A stretch of DNA of 64,000 nucleotides from Bacteroidales bacterium (GTDB lineage: Bacteria > Bacteroidota > Bacteroidia > Bacteroidales > Lentimicrobiaceae): contig JADIZB010000021.1 of assembly GCA_016705005.1 (NCBI GenBank), positions 29,659-93,658 of the forward strand, written 5' to 3'. Made by a program: the position numbers and the translations under genes. A model generated the notes under the pieces. It was not told the DNA's origin. It saw only the letters and a list, made by a program, of their open reading frames with translations, and did not search any database. This document shows, piece after piece, positions 8,888 to 17,655 of this stretch. Numbering within the stretch: position 1 is the first letter of the stretch; every line of letters begins with the position of its first letter.

Positions 8888-9589
8888 TTACCTGGTTTTT
8901 TCAATGGGTGGAAAAAAGATATCTGTCCCCGGTTTCAATGACCTGAAATCTGAAAGCCCATTAGCAGCAGCTACCTGCAGATAATATGCAGGATTACCAT
9001 AAATGCCGTAACACATCAAAGGGAGGGTATCACCGGCCTTAACCTTTCTGACATGGGTCAGATCAGGCGAACTGTTGTTTTCCCTGGCAGCACGGATCTG
9101 CTCTTCAATGCTGCTTTTAAATCTGACCGTGGCAACAGCCCTGATTGGTGTTCCGTCAGGTCTGAAGAGTTTGTAGTTGATCGAAAGTTCGGTCACCCGG
9201 CCTTTGAATATTGAGTTTTCGCCCCAAACCAGCTTGAAATGGCGTGGTTCATGTGCATCACCTTTGTAGTCAACCACCACTTTTCTGAACCGTTTCAGGT
9301 CTTCAGCCACACTGGCTCTTGGTTTGCCGTCAATAATTCCGGTATTGTCAAACAGAAATTCAAAAGTGATCTCCTCCGGCTCCGTATATTCATATTTAAG
9401 CTGCTGGCCACTGGTACCCTGCCCTTGTGCTCCTTCTGAAAATTTTAACTTATAACTGAGTGCGTAACCTTCAGGATTGATAAGTGCTTCAAAAACATCA
9501 TCAGCCTCCTTCAGTCCGCCATTCTCTGCCTTCTCCGAATCAGAGAAGGCCAGAATGAGCATCTTTTCGAGTTTTCCACTTTCAGCCAT
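8888..9589 (-). CDS. LysM-domain tube/baseplate adaptor (Afp7-like)
   Basis: This is a protein of about 233 residues. The N-terminal 160 residues resemble the contractile injection system tube-protein domain (EALINPEGYALSYKLKF near residue 30). The C-terminal 50 residues are a LysM motif (VKAGDTLPLMCYGIYGNP...FRSLKPGTDIFFPP). In Afp this class (gp53-like) sits between the inner tube and the spike. A GTG at 9592 directly precedes ATG at 9589; I take the ATG, which overlaps the DUF5908 stop as TGATG and suggests translational coupling. The LysM domain could bind peptidoglycan during assembly, but in eCIS it is generally considered structural. Confidence 0.9.
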   Translation of the reverse strand: MAESGKLEKMLILAFSDSEKAENGGLKEADDVFEALINPEGYALSYKLKFSEGAQGQGTSGQQLKYEYTEPEEITFEFLFDNTGIIDGKPRASVAEDLKRFRKVVVDYKGDAHEPRHFKLVWGENSIFKGRVTELSINYKLFRPDGTPIRAVATVRFKSSIEEQIRAARENNSSPDLTHVRKVKAGDTLPLMCYGIYGNPAYYLQVAAANGLSDFRSLKPGTDIFFPPIEKTR

Positions 9590-9777
9590 CACCTTTCTTT
9601 TTTGCTTTCCAGAATTTTCATCACCTGTTCAATACATTCTGCAATAATCTCCTGCCGCTCTCTGCCCGAAAGCCTTGCTGTCCGCCCCGGAGTTCCGCCG
9701 GCAACAGGAGCTGCCTGACCCGATGATGGCGGTGTAACATTGACCCGGATGTGAAGTTCCTTTATCTCTATCGGCAT
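9589..9777 (-). CDS. DUF5908 eCIS-associated small protein
   Basis: This 62-residue protein starts MPIEIKELHIRVNV, the hallmark of DUF5908 proteins, which in Bacteroidota occur next to eCIS tube and LysM genes. A proline/glycine-rich middle (PPSSGQAAPVAGGTPG) is followed by a predicted helix (RQEIIAECIEQVMKILESKK). I chose the ATG at 9777 over one 10 codons upstream because homologues begin MPIEI. Function is unknown. Its size and coupling to the LysM gene suggest a chaperone or a minor structural subunit at the tube-baseplate junction; that is inference. Confidence 0.8.
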   Translation of the reverse strand: MPIEIKELHIRVNVTPPSSGQAAPVAGGTPGRTARLSGRERQEIIAECIEQVMKILESKKER

Positions 9778-9866
9778 AAGTTTGGGTATTATCCTCCTTC
9801 CCCGCATTGCGCGGAAACAAGGGATTTAATGATCGTCCGGTTTCTTCGTCCAGTCCTCTTTACGGA

Positions 9867-10313
9867 TTACTGGACTGTAAAATAGCGATAGGTCAGCTCA
9901 AGCGTTTCTACCACGACAGCATTTTCCGTTGAATTCAGGTCGCTGATCAGCCATTTTTTTGGTATGGCATGTGTCACCTTCCATGTTTTCAGGGGTTCGC
10001 CCTTCTCATTCAGCAGGATGACACTGATGTCGGAAGGTTCAAACTGACGGTCGCGGAATGCCCGGTTAAACCAGTTGATCACTTCCGAATCGGTCAGCAT
10101 TCCCCGTTTCAGGATCAGATCGCTGTACCTGGTTCTCACTGGCAGCTTATGCTCAAAACGGTTCTCACCTCCTTCCCTGAAACTTTCATAGTCGTACTCC
10201 ACCGATAATCCAGATACCGATTGAAACCTGACATCACTCAGATTGCCGCTGATACCGAATTCTACCTTGTAGTAAAACCCCCAGGGCGGATAATAATCTG
10301 CTGGTCTGGCCAT
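9867..10313 (-). CDS. eCIS inner tube protein, gp19 family (Afp1/Afp5-like)
   Basis: This 148-residue member of the T4-gp19 tail-tube family has GFYYKVEFGISGNLSDVRFQ near the N-terminus, then SVSGLSVEYDYESFREGG and LILKRGMLTDSEVINWFNRA, the standard order of tube-protein motifs. It is one of two tandem tube paralogues and begins 3 bases after the other. It is more divergent than the first copy, and by analogy with Afp it may form the tube-initiating ring next to the spike. Which paralogue makes the main tube is inference. Confidence 0.92.
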   Translation of the reverse strand: MARPADYYPPWGFYYKVEFGISGNLSDVRFQSVSGLSVEYDYESFREGGENRFEHKLPVRTRYSDLILKRGMLTDSEVINWFNRAFRDRQFEPSDISVILLNEKGEPLKTWKVTHAIPKKWLISDLNSTENAVVVETLELTYRYFTVQ

Positions 10314-10316
10314 GGT

Positions 10317-10751
10317 TTACCTTACGAGACTGAAGCCTTCATGTGCGATTTCCATGCTTTCAATGGCAATCTCATTGGCATCTGATTTCAGGTCGGGAGC
10401 AGTGATCTTAACCGGAAAGCAATTCGAAGCCTTCCATACAGCGACAGGCTCATGCTTTTCGTTCATCAGCCTTACAACCATATCACGCCGTGCTCCGACC
10501 CGCTCATTGGAGATTTCATCAATCCAGTTGTTGAAATCGAAATCACCTTCGAACTTTCCCCTTTTCAGGGTGATGTTGCTGAATTTGCGCATCCCAGGCA
10601 TCTTAATCTTGCTGAAATCCTTGCTGTCGCTATGTCTGTATTCAATCACTTCAACCTGTTGGTCCATACCGGTGACTTCGGTAAAACTGATTTTTGCTCC
10701 ACCCCAGTCAACCTGGTAATGAAATCGGGGTAAAGGATATTGCTGTGCCAT
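10317..10751 (-). CDS. eCIS inner tube protein, gp19 family (main tube candidate)
   Basis: This is a 144-residue tube protein from ATG 10751 (MAQQYPLPRFHYQVDWGG). Family motifs are present: FTEVTGMDQQVEVIEYRHSD, NITLKRGKFEGDFDFNNWID, and a C-terminal IAIESMEIAHEGFSLVR strand. The frame remains open 28 codons upstream, but those residues (Lys/Arg/Asn-rich) do not match the family, so I start at MAQQ. It follows the sheath gene, as main tube genes usually do. A 151-base gap separates it from the sheath stop and contains two GATTTCR heptamers. Confidence 0.92.
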   Translation of the reverse strand: MAQQYPLPRFHYQVDWGGAKISFTEVTGMDQQVEVIEYRHSDSKDFSKIKMPGMRKFSNITLKRGKFEGDFDFNNWIDEISNERVGARRDMVVRLMNEKHEPVAVWKASNCFPVKITAPDLKSDANEIAIESMEIAHEGFSLVR

Positions 10752-10902
10752 AGATCTGTTTTTTATATTTTGGTTACGAAAAATGAACCTGATTTTTGTT
10801 TGAATTGGTTTGCTGAAGCCGGATGATCCCTGCACTTCAGATTTCGGATTTCAGATAGCTGATTCCCGGTTTAGTGTTTGTAAATCAACCCACTATATGC
10901 AA

Positions 10903-12900
10903 TCAGGACTCAGCCATCTTATGTGAAAACCTTAGAATGATAAATTCTGCCGGTCTTACTGCTGCCATTCCGATCTCTATGATCATCCGCCCTTCAAGAA
11001 TGTCAAGGGCTGTCATGGTTTTACCAAGGCCAACGGCAACATAGAAGGCATGCTCAGGTTTGATGCCCTGCAATGCGCCCTGCCGCCATAAGGTGGTTAG
11101 GAAGTTTTCTATCATGGCCTGAACCTTCACCCAGGTGTTGGCATCGTTGGGCTCGAAAACAAACTGCTCGGTTGCTTTCTTTACCGACTCTTCAACAAAA
11201 TTGAAAAACCTTCTTACATTCACATACCGCCATTCATTGTCATTCCCGGCAAGTGTGCGGGCTCCCCATACCAGGGTGCCTTTGCCTGTAAATGAGCGGA
11301 TGATGTTGACCGATTTTCCGGAATTGACATCCACATTGTACTCAGCCTGTTGTTCGTGCGATATCTTGACCGCCGGACCGATTACACTGCTCAGGCTTAC
11401 ATTGGCAGGAGCCTTCCAAACGCCACGTTCGTTATCGGTTTTGGCATAGATGCCGGCTATAGCGCCTCCCGGAGGAAGCAGATTCAGCGCTTCAGCACCT
11501 TTCGTGGTCAACTCCTTGAATTTTCCAAACGAAACCACCAGAGCGTTGTTCAGGCTTCTTTCAAATTCATCGGTACTCTTCTCTACATGTCTGAAGATCG
11601 CGATGGCATCACCACAGGCTGCATAAGCTGCATTCCGCGCGACATCCGCCCGCAGTTTGTTGGTTGTAGCGCCCACATAGTCAGCAGCCACATCGCCCAG
11701 GGCTACATCGGCCAGCAGGGCCGCCCCGTCAGCATAACCAAGAAGCACGGCCGAAGGGTTCCAGTTGGCACTGGCCGTATTGATGAGTACAATGGCCGGA
11801 GCCTGCGCAATGAATAAATGGTTTGCCGCCAGCTTCTTCATCGAATTCTTCAGCGATGGGTTTTCCAGGTATTTGGTAATCGCTTCTTTGATCTTAAACT
11901 GCGTATCAACAGGATACACTGTGGTATTGATATCCTGAACAGCCTTGAGAATGGCAAGGGTAAGATTGGTGAAACCCTGAAGGGCAACCCCAAGGTTAGC
12001 TGCAGATGTTGTGCCATCGGTGAGCCGGTATGCATCCAGAGCCGACTGCAAAGCATCGCCCAGGGTCTTCCCGGGAGCACCACTGATCGTGGTCTCAGAA
12101 ACATCAAGCGCTGCACCACCGCCTTCGGCAAGAACGACATCCGAAAGCAGTTTCAGGATGGCTGCATCGGTGGTCAGGCTTTCGAGCTGAATGGCTGCGT
12201 TGGTACCATCACGCTTCAGAATCAGGTTTTTCCTTCGCAACTGCCTTGGCAGGTTGGCATTGATCCAGGGCCCATAGGCAGCACCGTATTTCAGATCATT
12301 GATGCCAACCCCGTTTCTGAAATCAGTTACCTTCGAATTAAATGCTGTGGCATCTGTCGCTTTTTCCAGATCGCACAGGGTAACTCTGTCCATAAGTTTA
12401 GCCGACTGGGCAAGTGCTTTCTGCTGCAGACTGTAAGGGCCTCCGCTGACAGAAACAGCTTCCGGCATCAGGATAATGGTCGGTTCATCTTCTTTTTCCA
12501 GTTCGAGTAACCCGGATTCAATATCAGCGGCAAGAATACCCGATGGTGCCGAAGGATAGGCACCTACCGAAACTATGTAGCATTTGCCTCCTCCGTTCGC
12601 ATAAAACATACGGAGGCTGTCGAAAAGATAGAGCATGCTTTCTGCCTGACTCCTGACAAAAGCATTGTCCCCGTTAAGGAATACTTCCACATTTTGCGAA
12701 GGAGGCCCGCCGAAAAGCTCTTCATATTCGGCCAGAGATTCAATTCTGGTGGGTTTTTTCAGGAGCGTTTCTCCGTTGCGGACAGCTTTTTCCGTATAAC
12801 CGACAAATGCCGGTATTGCAGTCTCAACCGGTGCAATGGAGGGCGGGAATTTTGGTATCTCTTCCACATATACCCCCGGGGTTTTGTAAGATGTTGCCAT
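10903..12900 (-). CDS. eCIS contractile sheath protein (Afp2/3/4-like)
   Basis: This 665-residue phage-tail-sheath family protein has the N-terminal signature TPGVYVEEIPKFPPSIAPVE (residues 7-26) and PAFVGYTEKA. The conserved C-terminal sheath core (FVFEPNDANTWVKVQAMIEN, then a LTTLWRQGALQG segment and DILEGRMIIEIGMAAVRPAE) lies in the last 90 residues. The central region from about 190 to 480 is an insertion-rich domain that would decorate the outer surface. Afp has three sheath genes; only one is visible here, and it is large, as in many Bacteroidota eCIS. It polymerises round the tube and its contraction drives tube ejection. Confidence 0.95.
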   Translation of the reverse strand: MATSYKTPGVYVEEIPKFPPSIAPVETAIPAFVGYTEKAVRNGETLLKKPTRIESLAEYEELFGGPPSQNVEVFLNGDNAFVRSQAESMLYLFDSLRMFYANGGGKCYIVSVGAYPSAPSGILAADIESGLLELEKEDEPTIILMPEAVSVSGGPYSLQQKALAQSAKLMDRVTLCDLEKATDATAFNSKVTDFRNGVGINDLKYGAAYGPWINANLPRQLRRKNLILKRDGTNAAIQLESLTTDAAILKLLSDVVLAEGGGAALDVSETTISGAPGKTLGDALQSALDAYRLTDGTTSAANLGVALQGFTNLTLAILKAVQDINTTVYPVDTQFKIKEAITKYLENPSLKNSMKKLAANHLFIAQAPAIVLINTASANWNPSAVLLGYADGAALLADVALGDVAADYVGATTNKLRADVARNAAYAACGDAIAIFRHVEKSTDEFERSLNNALVVSFGKFKELTTKGAEALNLLPPGGAIAGIYAKTDNERGVWKAPANVSLSSVIGPAVKISHEQQAEYNVDVNSGKSVNIIRSFTGKGTLVWGARTLAGNDNEWRYVNVRRFFNFVEESVKKATEQFVFEPNDANTWVKVQAMIENFLTTLWRQGALQGIKPEHAFYVAVGLGKTMTALDILEGRMIIEIGMAAVRPAEFIILRFSHKMAES

Positions 12901-12932
12901 GCTGATTGGGTTTTATTTGTTTTTAACTGTTT

Positions 12933-13949
12933 CTATTCAAATATTTCTGTAAAAATGCGTTCGATTCTTCCTGTCGGATCACCGCCCTCGTAGTCAGCCT
13001 TTATCAGGCCAGCCGATGGTTTCTGTTTGATTCCGGCATTGCCCGAAAAGGTCAGGGGCAGGGGGGTGGTGCTTTCTGAAACCGGAACACCGGTATTTTT
13101 ATTCAGATACTTCCAGATCACCGATCTGTTTTTGATACGGATCTGAAATACCGGGTAATTTTCTTTTGCCAGACCACCGTTGGTGCAGCTGTAATCCTGA
13201 TCACCAGGCTTGATGGTCGCAATTCTGATGATTCCGAATACATTATCGGGGATGTCTGATGTCAGCGTAATGCCGCGGGCAGGTGCTCCGGTTAACCCCG
13301 GAGGAGCAACAATAAGAGGCGAATCCTGCTGATTGTAATAAACAGGCATCGAAGCTGCACTGGGACTCAATTCAATGGTTCCTGCACCGGGTTGATTGCC
13401 GGTTAACTGAAGGAGGGCGCCACCTGAGATAACCAGGTATTCTACCTTATCTGAAGCGTTGGGCGCAGGAATTTCTTTCGATAAAAAAAGCTGCTTTCCA
13501 GCTCCGGATCCCCTGGGAATCCCGGTCAGATTGGTGAATACAGGCACATTTTCTTTGAACCTGTAAATTGTGTCTTCGCCTGGAGAATAGCATTCGATGA
13601 TCTTACTTTCCTGAAGTGTGAGTGAAGAGTACCTGAAAAACTCCGTCCCGGCAATCTCAATGGTAAACTCAAACAGGGCATCATCCGGAACCAGGGTATT
13701 TTTGGGAACTGCTACCAAAAGCCCATGAGTGGTCTGCCTGGCAAAGGCTTTTAAACCATTCAGCAATCCTGACGTTGAAGGAAGAGGTTTGATACTGACA
13801 ATGCCATTCAGGCTGTAACTTAACAGTTTCTTTGTCCTCACGGCTTCAGACAGGTTGTCATAAACAACGGCCCCTTCATCCAGCCAGTAATGGTGAAGAA
13901 TCCGAACCTCGAAGAGGCGTTTGTAGCCGGTGGTGAAACGTTCAGCCAT
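12933..13949 (-). CDS. eCIS operon protein of unknown function
   Basis: This 338-residue protein lies 2 bases after the DUF4255 cap gene and 32 bases before the sheath gene, so it is certainly part of the operon. It has no signal peptide and no transmembrane segment. Its sequence looks beta-rich, with repeated short strands and turns (FEVRILHHYWLDEG at residues 13-26, FFRYSSLTLQESKIIEC near residue 110). I recognise no catalytic motif. Proteins of similar size occupy this slot in Bacteroidota eCIS clusters, where a structural role in sheath/tube assembly or the cap is plausible. I do not assign a function beyond operon membership. Confidence 0.7.
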   Translation of the reverse strand: MAERFTTGYKRLFEVRILHHYWLDEGAVVYDNLSEAVRTKKLLSYSLNGIVSIKPLPSTSGLLNGLKAFARQTTHGLLVAVPKNTLVPDDALFEFTIEIAGTEFFRYSSLTLQESKIIECYSPGEDTIYRFKENVPVFTNLTGIPRGSGAGKQLFLSKEIPAPNASDKVEYLVISGGALLQLTGNQPGAGTIELSPSAASMPVYYNQQDSPLIVAPPGLTGAPARGITLTSDIPDNVFGIIRIATIKPGDQDYSCTNGGLAKENYPVFQIRIKNRSVIWKYLNKNTGVPVSESTTPLPLTFSGNAGIKQKPSAGLIKADYEGGDPTGRIERIFTEIFE

Positions 13950-13951
13950 AT

Positions 13952-14593
13952 TTAATTTTCATTCGGGTTTTTATGACTGAAACTGCTTACAACTTCAGTA
14001 ATCAGGCTGCTTTCGCTGAACACTGCCCTGAATTTCAGGTCAACAACCCGAAGCATGTACATGACAAAAGGGTATTGTTTCCCGCCAAGGGTACCCCAGA
14101 GGTGGTTTACCTCCTCCATGGTTGGTGAATACAGGTCAAGTATAAGCCTGAAACTTTCCAGTTGATCCAGTGGATTGGGCGGCGCATTGGTGGTTATCGA
14201 CAACGGATGGACAGTATCCTGCGTGAAAACGGTTACAGATTGAAAAAATCTTATGGTCCTTGAAAGAACAAGAAGAGCATTGGTATATTCTGTGTGAGTG
14301 GCTGTTGCAAGAATCAGGAAATTCAGGTAAACAGGTGGATTTTCATACGATGCACGCAGAGTGACATCATTCCTGACGTAATGAGGCAGATTCTTCAGCG
14401 ACTTTTCCTCGCGGATATTCACCATCGAAAAGATAAGCATGTTTCGTGCGACGCCCGTACCTCCGTTGCTTACTACCAGCCCCTCCGATAAATTGCCAAG
14501 TCCCGCCTCTTCACTGGTAGCAGGTACTCCGTAAACATCGGTGAAATGTTTTTTTAGTTCATTGGTAATGATCGTCAGGGCATGTGAAATCAT
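13952..14593 (-). CDS. eCIS tube cap/terminator protein, DUF4255 (Afp16-like)
   Basis: This 213-residue protein begins MISHALTIITNELKKHF, typical of the DUF4255/Pvc16 N-terminal domain. It continues with GTGVARNMLIFSMVNIREEKS and QLESFRLILDLYSPTMEEVNHLWGTLGG, also characteristic of the family. In Afp and PVC this protein terminates tube and sheath polymerisation and caps the end distal to the baseplate. Here it is the first gene of the visible operon, directly behind a good promoter. Confidence 0.9.
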   Translation of the reverse strand: MISHALTIITNELKKHFTDVYGVPATSEEAGLGNLSEGLVVSNGGTGVARNMLIFSMVNIREEKSLKNLPHYVRNDVTLRASYENPPVYLNFLILATATHTEYTNALLVLSRTIRFFQSVTVFTQDTVHPLSITTNAPPNPLDQLESFRLILDLYSPTMEEVNHLWGTLGGKQYPFVMYMLRVVDLKFRAVFSESSLITEVVSSFSHKNPNEN

Positions 14594-14640
14594 AAAAATC
14601 AGTTAATCCGGTGTGTAAAATTTCTTATTTTTATTTAAAC

Positions 14641-14672
14641 CAAATATAGATAGTGCTTTTGCCGGAAAGCAA
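14641..14672 (-). promoter_or_regulatory. Promoter of the eCIS operon
   Basis: On the minus strand TTG (14670-14672) is followed by 21 bases and TATATTTG (14641-14648), matching the Bacteroidota -33/-7 consensus TTTG-N19-21-TAnnTTTG. The -7 element lies 47 bases upstream of the DUF4255 start codon. The surrounding 14594-14879 gap holds no other gene and is AT-rich. Confidence 0.65.
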
Positions 14673-14879
14673 GGAAAAATTGGTATTTAACAATTATTTG
14701 TGATTTGAACCGATTTCGTCAATCAGGCGAATGGCCTGATTTAGCCCGATTTTTCAGGATGTCGTGCCGGATGAATCAATTAATTAAATGGTGCTCAGTT
14801 GAATAGGATATTATAATTCAGTTCTCTGCGCTGAAAAATATATTTGCATGGGGATACGTAAATGTAAAATATATTTACA

Positions 14880-16619
14880 TCAATTCCGGTTATTGAGCAA
14901 CATGGCTTTATAGATATTCGTGTTTCCGCAATAATCAACGATCGTCAAAACAAACTCATTCTGGCCGGCAATCAGTCGTTCATCACGTGTATATTCGAGC
15001 AGCCTGTTTTTGGGATCATAATCCATCAGTATCCAGCTACCGTTCAATGTTGCCCTGTACGATCTGATGCCTGAGAAATCATCACTGATACTGATTCTGA
15101 TGGTTTTCTGGTCAGTAATGTTTTTACCGTCAACGATGTTCAAAGGTTTTATAACAGGGCTGGTGGTGTCCGCCATCAGGGCAACCTTTCCAAACTCCCT
15201 TATCTTTGCTGTGAAAACACCTTTTTCGAATTGTCCCCCGACAGAATAGGGCTGTTTACCCGGTCTCAGCATGGCAAGGGTCATCTTTCCGGTATAGTTC
15301 AGGAATGCTGAATCAGGGTCAATGGTCAATTCAATGTAATCGTGAAGAGGTACACCGGGATGATGTATCTGATAAACCTTCGAACAGGTAAAAGGCAATG
15401 CATCCGACTCTTTAAAGTCAAATACGAGGTTGTCATACAAACATGTTGCCGGGAAACTGATAGAAATTCCTGCTCCTGAAAAATGATTTTGCTTCAGACA
15501 ATTGAAAACGGGCTTATCTGCAACCGGCATCTGAATTGTTGAACCGGCAGTTTCTCCTCTGATGGTGAACCGCAGTACCGACTCATTGTTTCCGGCATCA
15601 TTGATTACTACTTTTATATGATGTATCGAGTCGGGCAATGTCTTGAATATCCCATGATTCTCAGCAAATCTGTACATACTCAGTTTATTGTTCGGGTCAA
15701 TCCTTGTCCTGAGAAATCTGCCGCCTGTTCGTTCAAAAACTTCATAATCAATAAAACTGTTCACATACCTTGATTCAGAGAAGCTGAATGTTTCAGCCTT
15801 CCAGTCAAATTTCAGAACGGAATCCATGTAGACTGAATAACGGGAGATGCCGTTCTTGTTTTTACTGCCATTGAGTAAGTCATAGCATTGTATTCCCAAT
15901 GAAAAACTACCCGCCACGCTTATTGTATCCTGCTTTCTGAACCGGTGAACAGGTCCCCAGCCTGCAATTTCCGGGTTTCCCGGGGTTTTACTCCCATTGA
16001 TACTACTCCCTGCACCTTCGGGGTAAATCAATAGCGCTGTTATTACAGGTCGGATAAAATCTTTTACCTGAAACCCAAAAAGCTGCGGATCAATGGGCAT
16101 TTCAGTTTCGGTGTTGCGGACTTCAAAGTGTAGGTGGGGTCCTTCGGAAGATCCTGAATTACCCGATAAGCAGATTAATTCTCCTTTTGTGACCGATAGA
16201 AGGCCTTTCGGCGGAAAGAGATCAACATCGAATTGCTCCAGCCTGTATTGTTCTGTTTTAACCCAATCGCCAATGGCAGCGTTAAACTCCTTTAAATGGG
16301 CATAAACAGTAGTATATCCGTTTGGATGGTCAATATAAAGTGCCTTTCCGAAACCGTAAGGTGAGATCTTAATGCGTGATACATATCCGTCAGCACATGC
16401 ATATACAGGTTTACCTTCCTCTTTCTGTGTTGTGATATCAATTCCTGAATGAAAGTGGTTGCCCCTGAGTTCAGCAAAATTTCCGGAAAGATTGATCGGA
16501 AAATTTACAGGTGACCTGAAATAATCCGCCGGATATTGCTTCACCTGCGAATAGATAGATGCTGCATAGAAAATAAGCAGAATAATCAAGCCAATCCGAA
16601 GGTCGCCCTTGTATATCAT
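14880..16619 (-). CDS. M23-family metallopeptidase (secreted)
   Basis: This is a 579-residue envelope peptidase from ATG 16619, which gives a signal peptide (MIYKGDLRIGLIILLIFYAA). The frame is open 38 codons further up, but a TAnnTTTG element at 16637-16644 lies inside that stretch, supporting the inner start. The M23/LytM domain occupies roughly residues 30-190, with HFHSGIDI supplying the first His/Asp zinc ligands and GPHLHFEV the HxH ligand motif. The remaining 390 residues form beta-sandwich-like modules of unknown role. It probably cleaves peptidoglycan cross-links in the periplasm. It is monocistronic and faces away from the eCIS promoter region by only 286 bases, but a link to eCIS release is not supported by the sequence. 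Confidence 0.88.
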   Translation of the reverse strand: MIYKGDLRIGLIILLIFYAASIYSQVKQYPADYFRSPVNFPINLSGNFAELRGNHFHSGIDITTQKEEGKPVYACADGYVSRIKISPYGFGKALYIDHPNGYTTVYAHLKEFNAAIGDWVKTEQYRLEQFDVDLFPPKGLLSVTKGELICLSGNSGSSEGPHLHFEVRNTETEMPIDPQLFGFQVKDFIRPVITALLIYPEGAGSSINGSKTPGNPEIAGWGPVHRFRKQDTISVAGSFSLGIQCYDLLNGSKNKNGISRYSVYMDSVLKFDWKAETFSFSESRYVNSFIDYEVFERTGGRFLRTRIDPNNKLSMYRFAENHGIFKTLPDSIHHIKVVINDAGNNESVLRFTIRGETAGSTIQMPVADKPVFNCLKQNHFSGAGISISFPATCLYDNLVFDFKESDALPFTCSKVYQIHHPGVPLHDYIELTIDPDSAFLNYTGKMTLAMLRPGKQPYSVGGQFEKGVFTAKIREFGKVALMADTTSPVIKPLNIVDGKNITDQKTIRISISDDFSGIRSYRATLNGSWILMDYDPKNRLLEYTRDERLIAGQNEFVLTIVDYCGNTNIYKAMLLNNRN

Positions 16620-16636
16620 AGTTTTTCTGTTGTTTT

Positions 16637-16644
16637 CAAAGATA
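16637..16644 (-). promoter_or_regulatory. -7 element of the M23 peptidase gene
   Basis: TATCTTTG on the minus strand matches TAnnTTTG and lies 18 bases upstream of ATG 16619. I see no clear -33 TTTG at the usual spacing. The 16645-16919 stretch upstream holds no other recognisable element. Confidence 0.45.
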
Positions 16645-16919
16645 ATCCTTTTGAAACTATTGTCTGCAGAACCGGATAAGATAACGCCCGGATTAACCGA
16701 TTCTTGCTTCAGCAGGGAATAATATGTCAACAACAGGCAGCAGGACCGAAGTGCTGAACAAAGTAACAGATCATTTCACCTGACAGCAGCTCATTGAACA
16801 AAAAAGTCATCATCAGTAAAACAGGAAGGTAAAATTAATCCGAAGTCAAAGGATTACCTTTTCAATGATCAGGGATTAACTTTTGATTATACTCGGCATA
16901 ATTCAGATAAAGAAGGCAA

Positions 16920-17426
16920 ATGATGATTTCAGAAGGTATCCTGCTCAAACAGTTGGGTATATTGCTTATCAGTGCTGTTAAATTTTTACTGGCAGCACCC
17001 GCTTCCTACCTTTTGGGGTATTCATACCTCCATACACTGTTCAATACAACGGCAGGTGGATTGTTGGGTGTGATTTTTTTCTTTTTTCTCAGCAGAAGTA
17101 TTTTCAGACTGTATTGCAGGTATTCACCTGGCTTGTATAATGTATTCCGGAGGATAGCGGGTTTACCTTTAAAAATAGCTCTACCCCGAAGCAACAGGAT
17201 TTCTGCCGGAAAAATATTCACACGCCGGAACCGTTTGATCATCAGAATCCGGAGGACATATGGCTTTCCCGGAATAGTTATACTTACCCCGGTAATACTT
17301 TCCATTCCGTTAGGAACATTCCTTGTTCTAAGATATTATTCCACGAAACGCAATATACTCGCCTGGCTAAGTCTGTCTGTCATTGCCTGGGCAGTGGTTC
17401 TGACAACTTTCATGGAAATCCTCTGA
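16920..17426 (+). CDS. Integral membrane protein of unknown function
   Basis: This 168-residue protein has about four hydrophobic segments: near residues 9-30, 43-62, 115-137 and 143-165. A very basic loop lies in the middle (residues 75-110, many Arg/Lys), giving a positive-inside topology. The last two segments carry FPGIVILTPVILSIPLGTFL, which recalls the short motif seen in small-multidrug-export/VTT-like membrane families, but I cannot confirm membership. It stands alone between the M23 gene (divergent) and porV (same strand, 229 bases on). No function is assigned. Confidence 0.6.
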   Translation: MMISEGILLKQLGILLISAVKFLLAAPASYLLGYSYLHTLFNTTAGGLLGVIFFFFLSRSIFRLYCRYSPGLYNVFRRIAGLPLKIALPRSNRISAGKIFTRRNRLIIRIRRTYGFPGIVILTPVILSIPLGTFLVLRYYSTKRNILAWLSLSVIAWAVVLTTFMEIL

Positions 17427-17623
17427 CAAAAAGTGATATCGGAGAGACCAAATCCAAACCAAAATTAAATTTCACTGTTATTGAATATCACAACTTCTCA
17501 ATACAAGCAATAAAATCTGATTTTTGTTGTTACTAATTACGATCTTGTCAACAACAATTGAATTTCAGGCAATATTGTTAAGTGTTATCCGTTTGTAATG
17601 CATCATTAAACAAAAAATATCAA

Positions 17624-17631
17624 TAACTTTG
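17624..17631 (+). promoter_or_regulatory. -7 element of porV
   Basis: TAACTTTG matches TAnnTTTG and is 25 bases upstream of ATG 17656. It also shows that the TTG codon at 17629 cannot be the translation start. No well-spaced -33 element is evident. Confidence 0.5.
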
Positions 17632-17655
17632 CACCTTTCAATTAAAAATTACTCT

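Noticed and set aside
14880..16619. M23 peptidase as the lysis or release factor of the eCIS
   Set aside because: It is not in the operon, has its own signal peptide and promoter element, and such peptidases are common in Bacteroidota. Proximity alone is not evidence.
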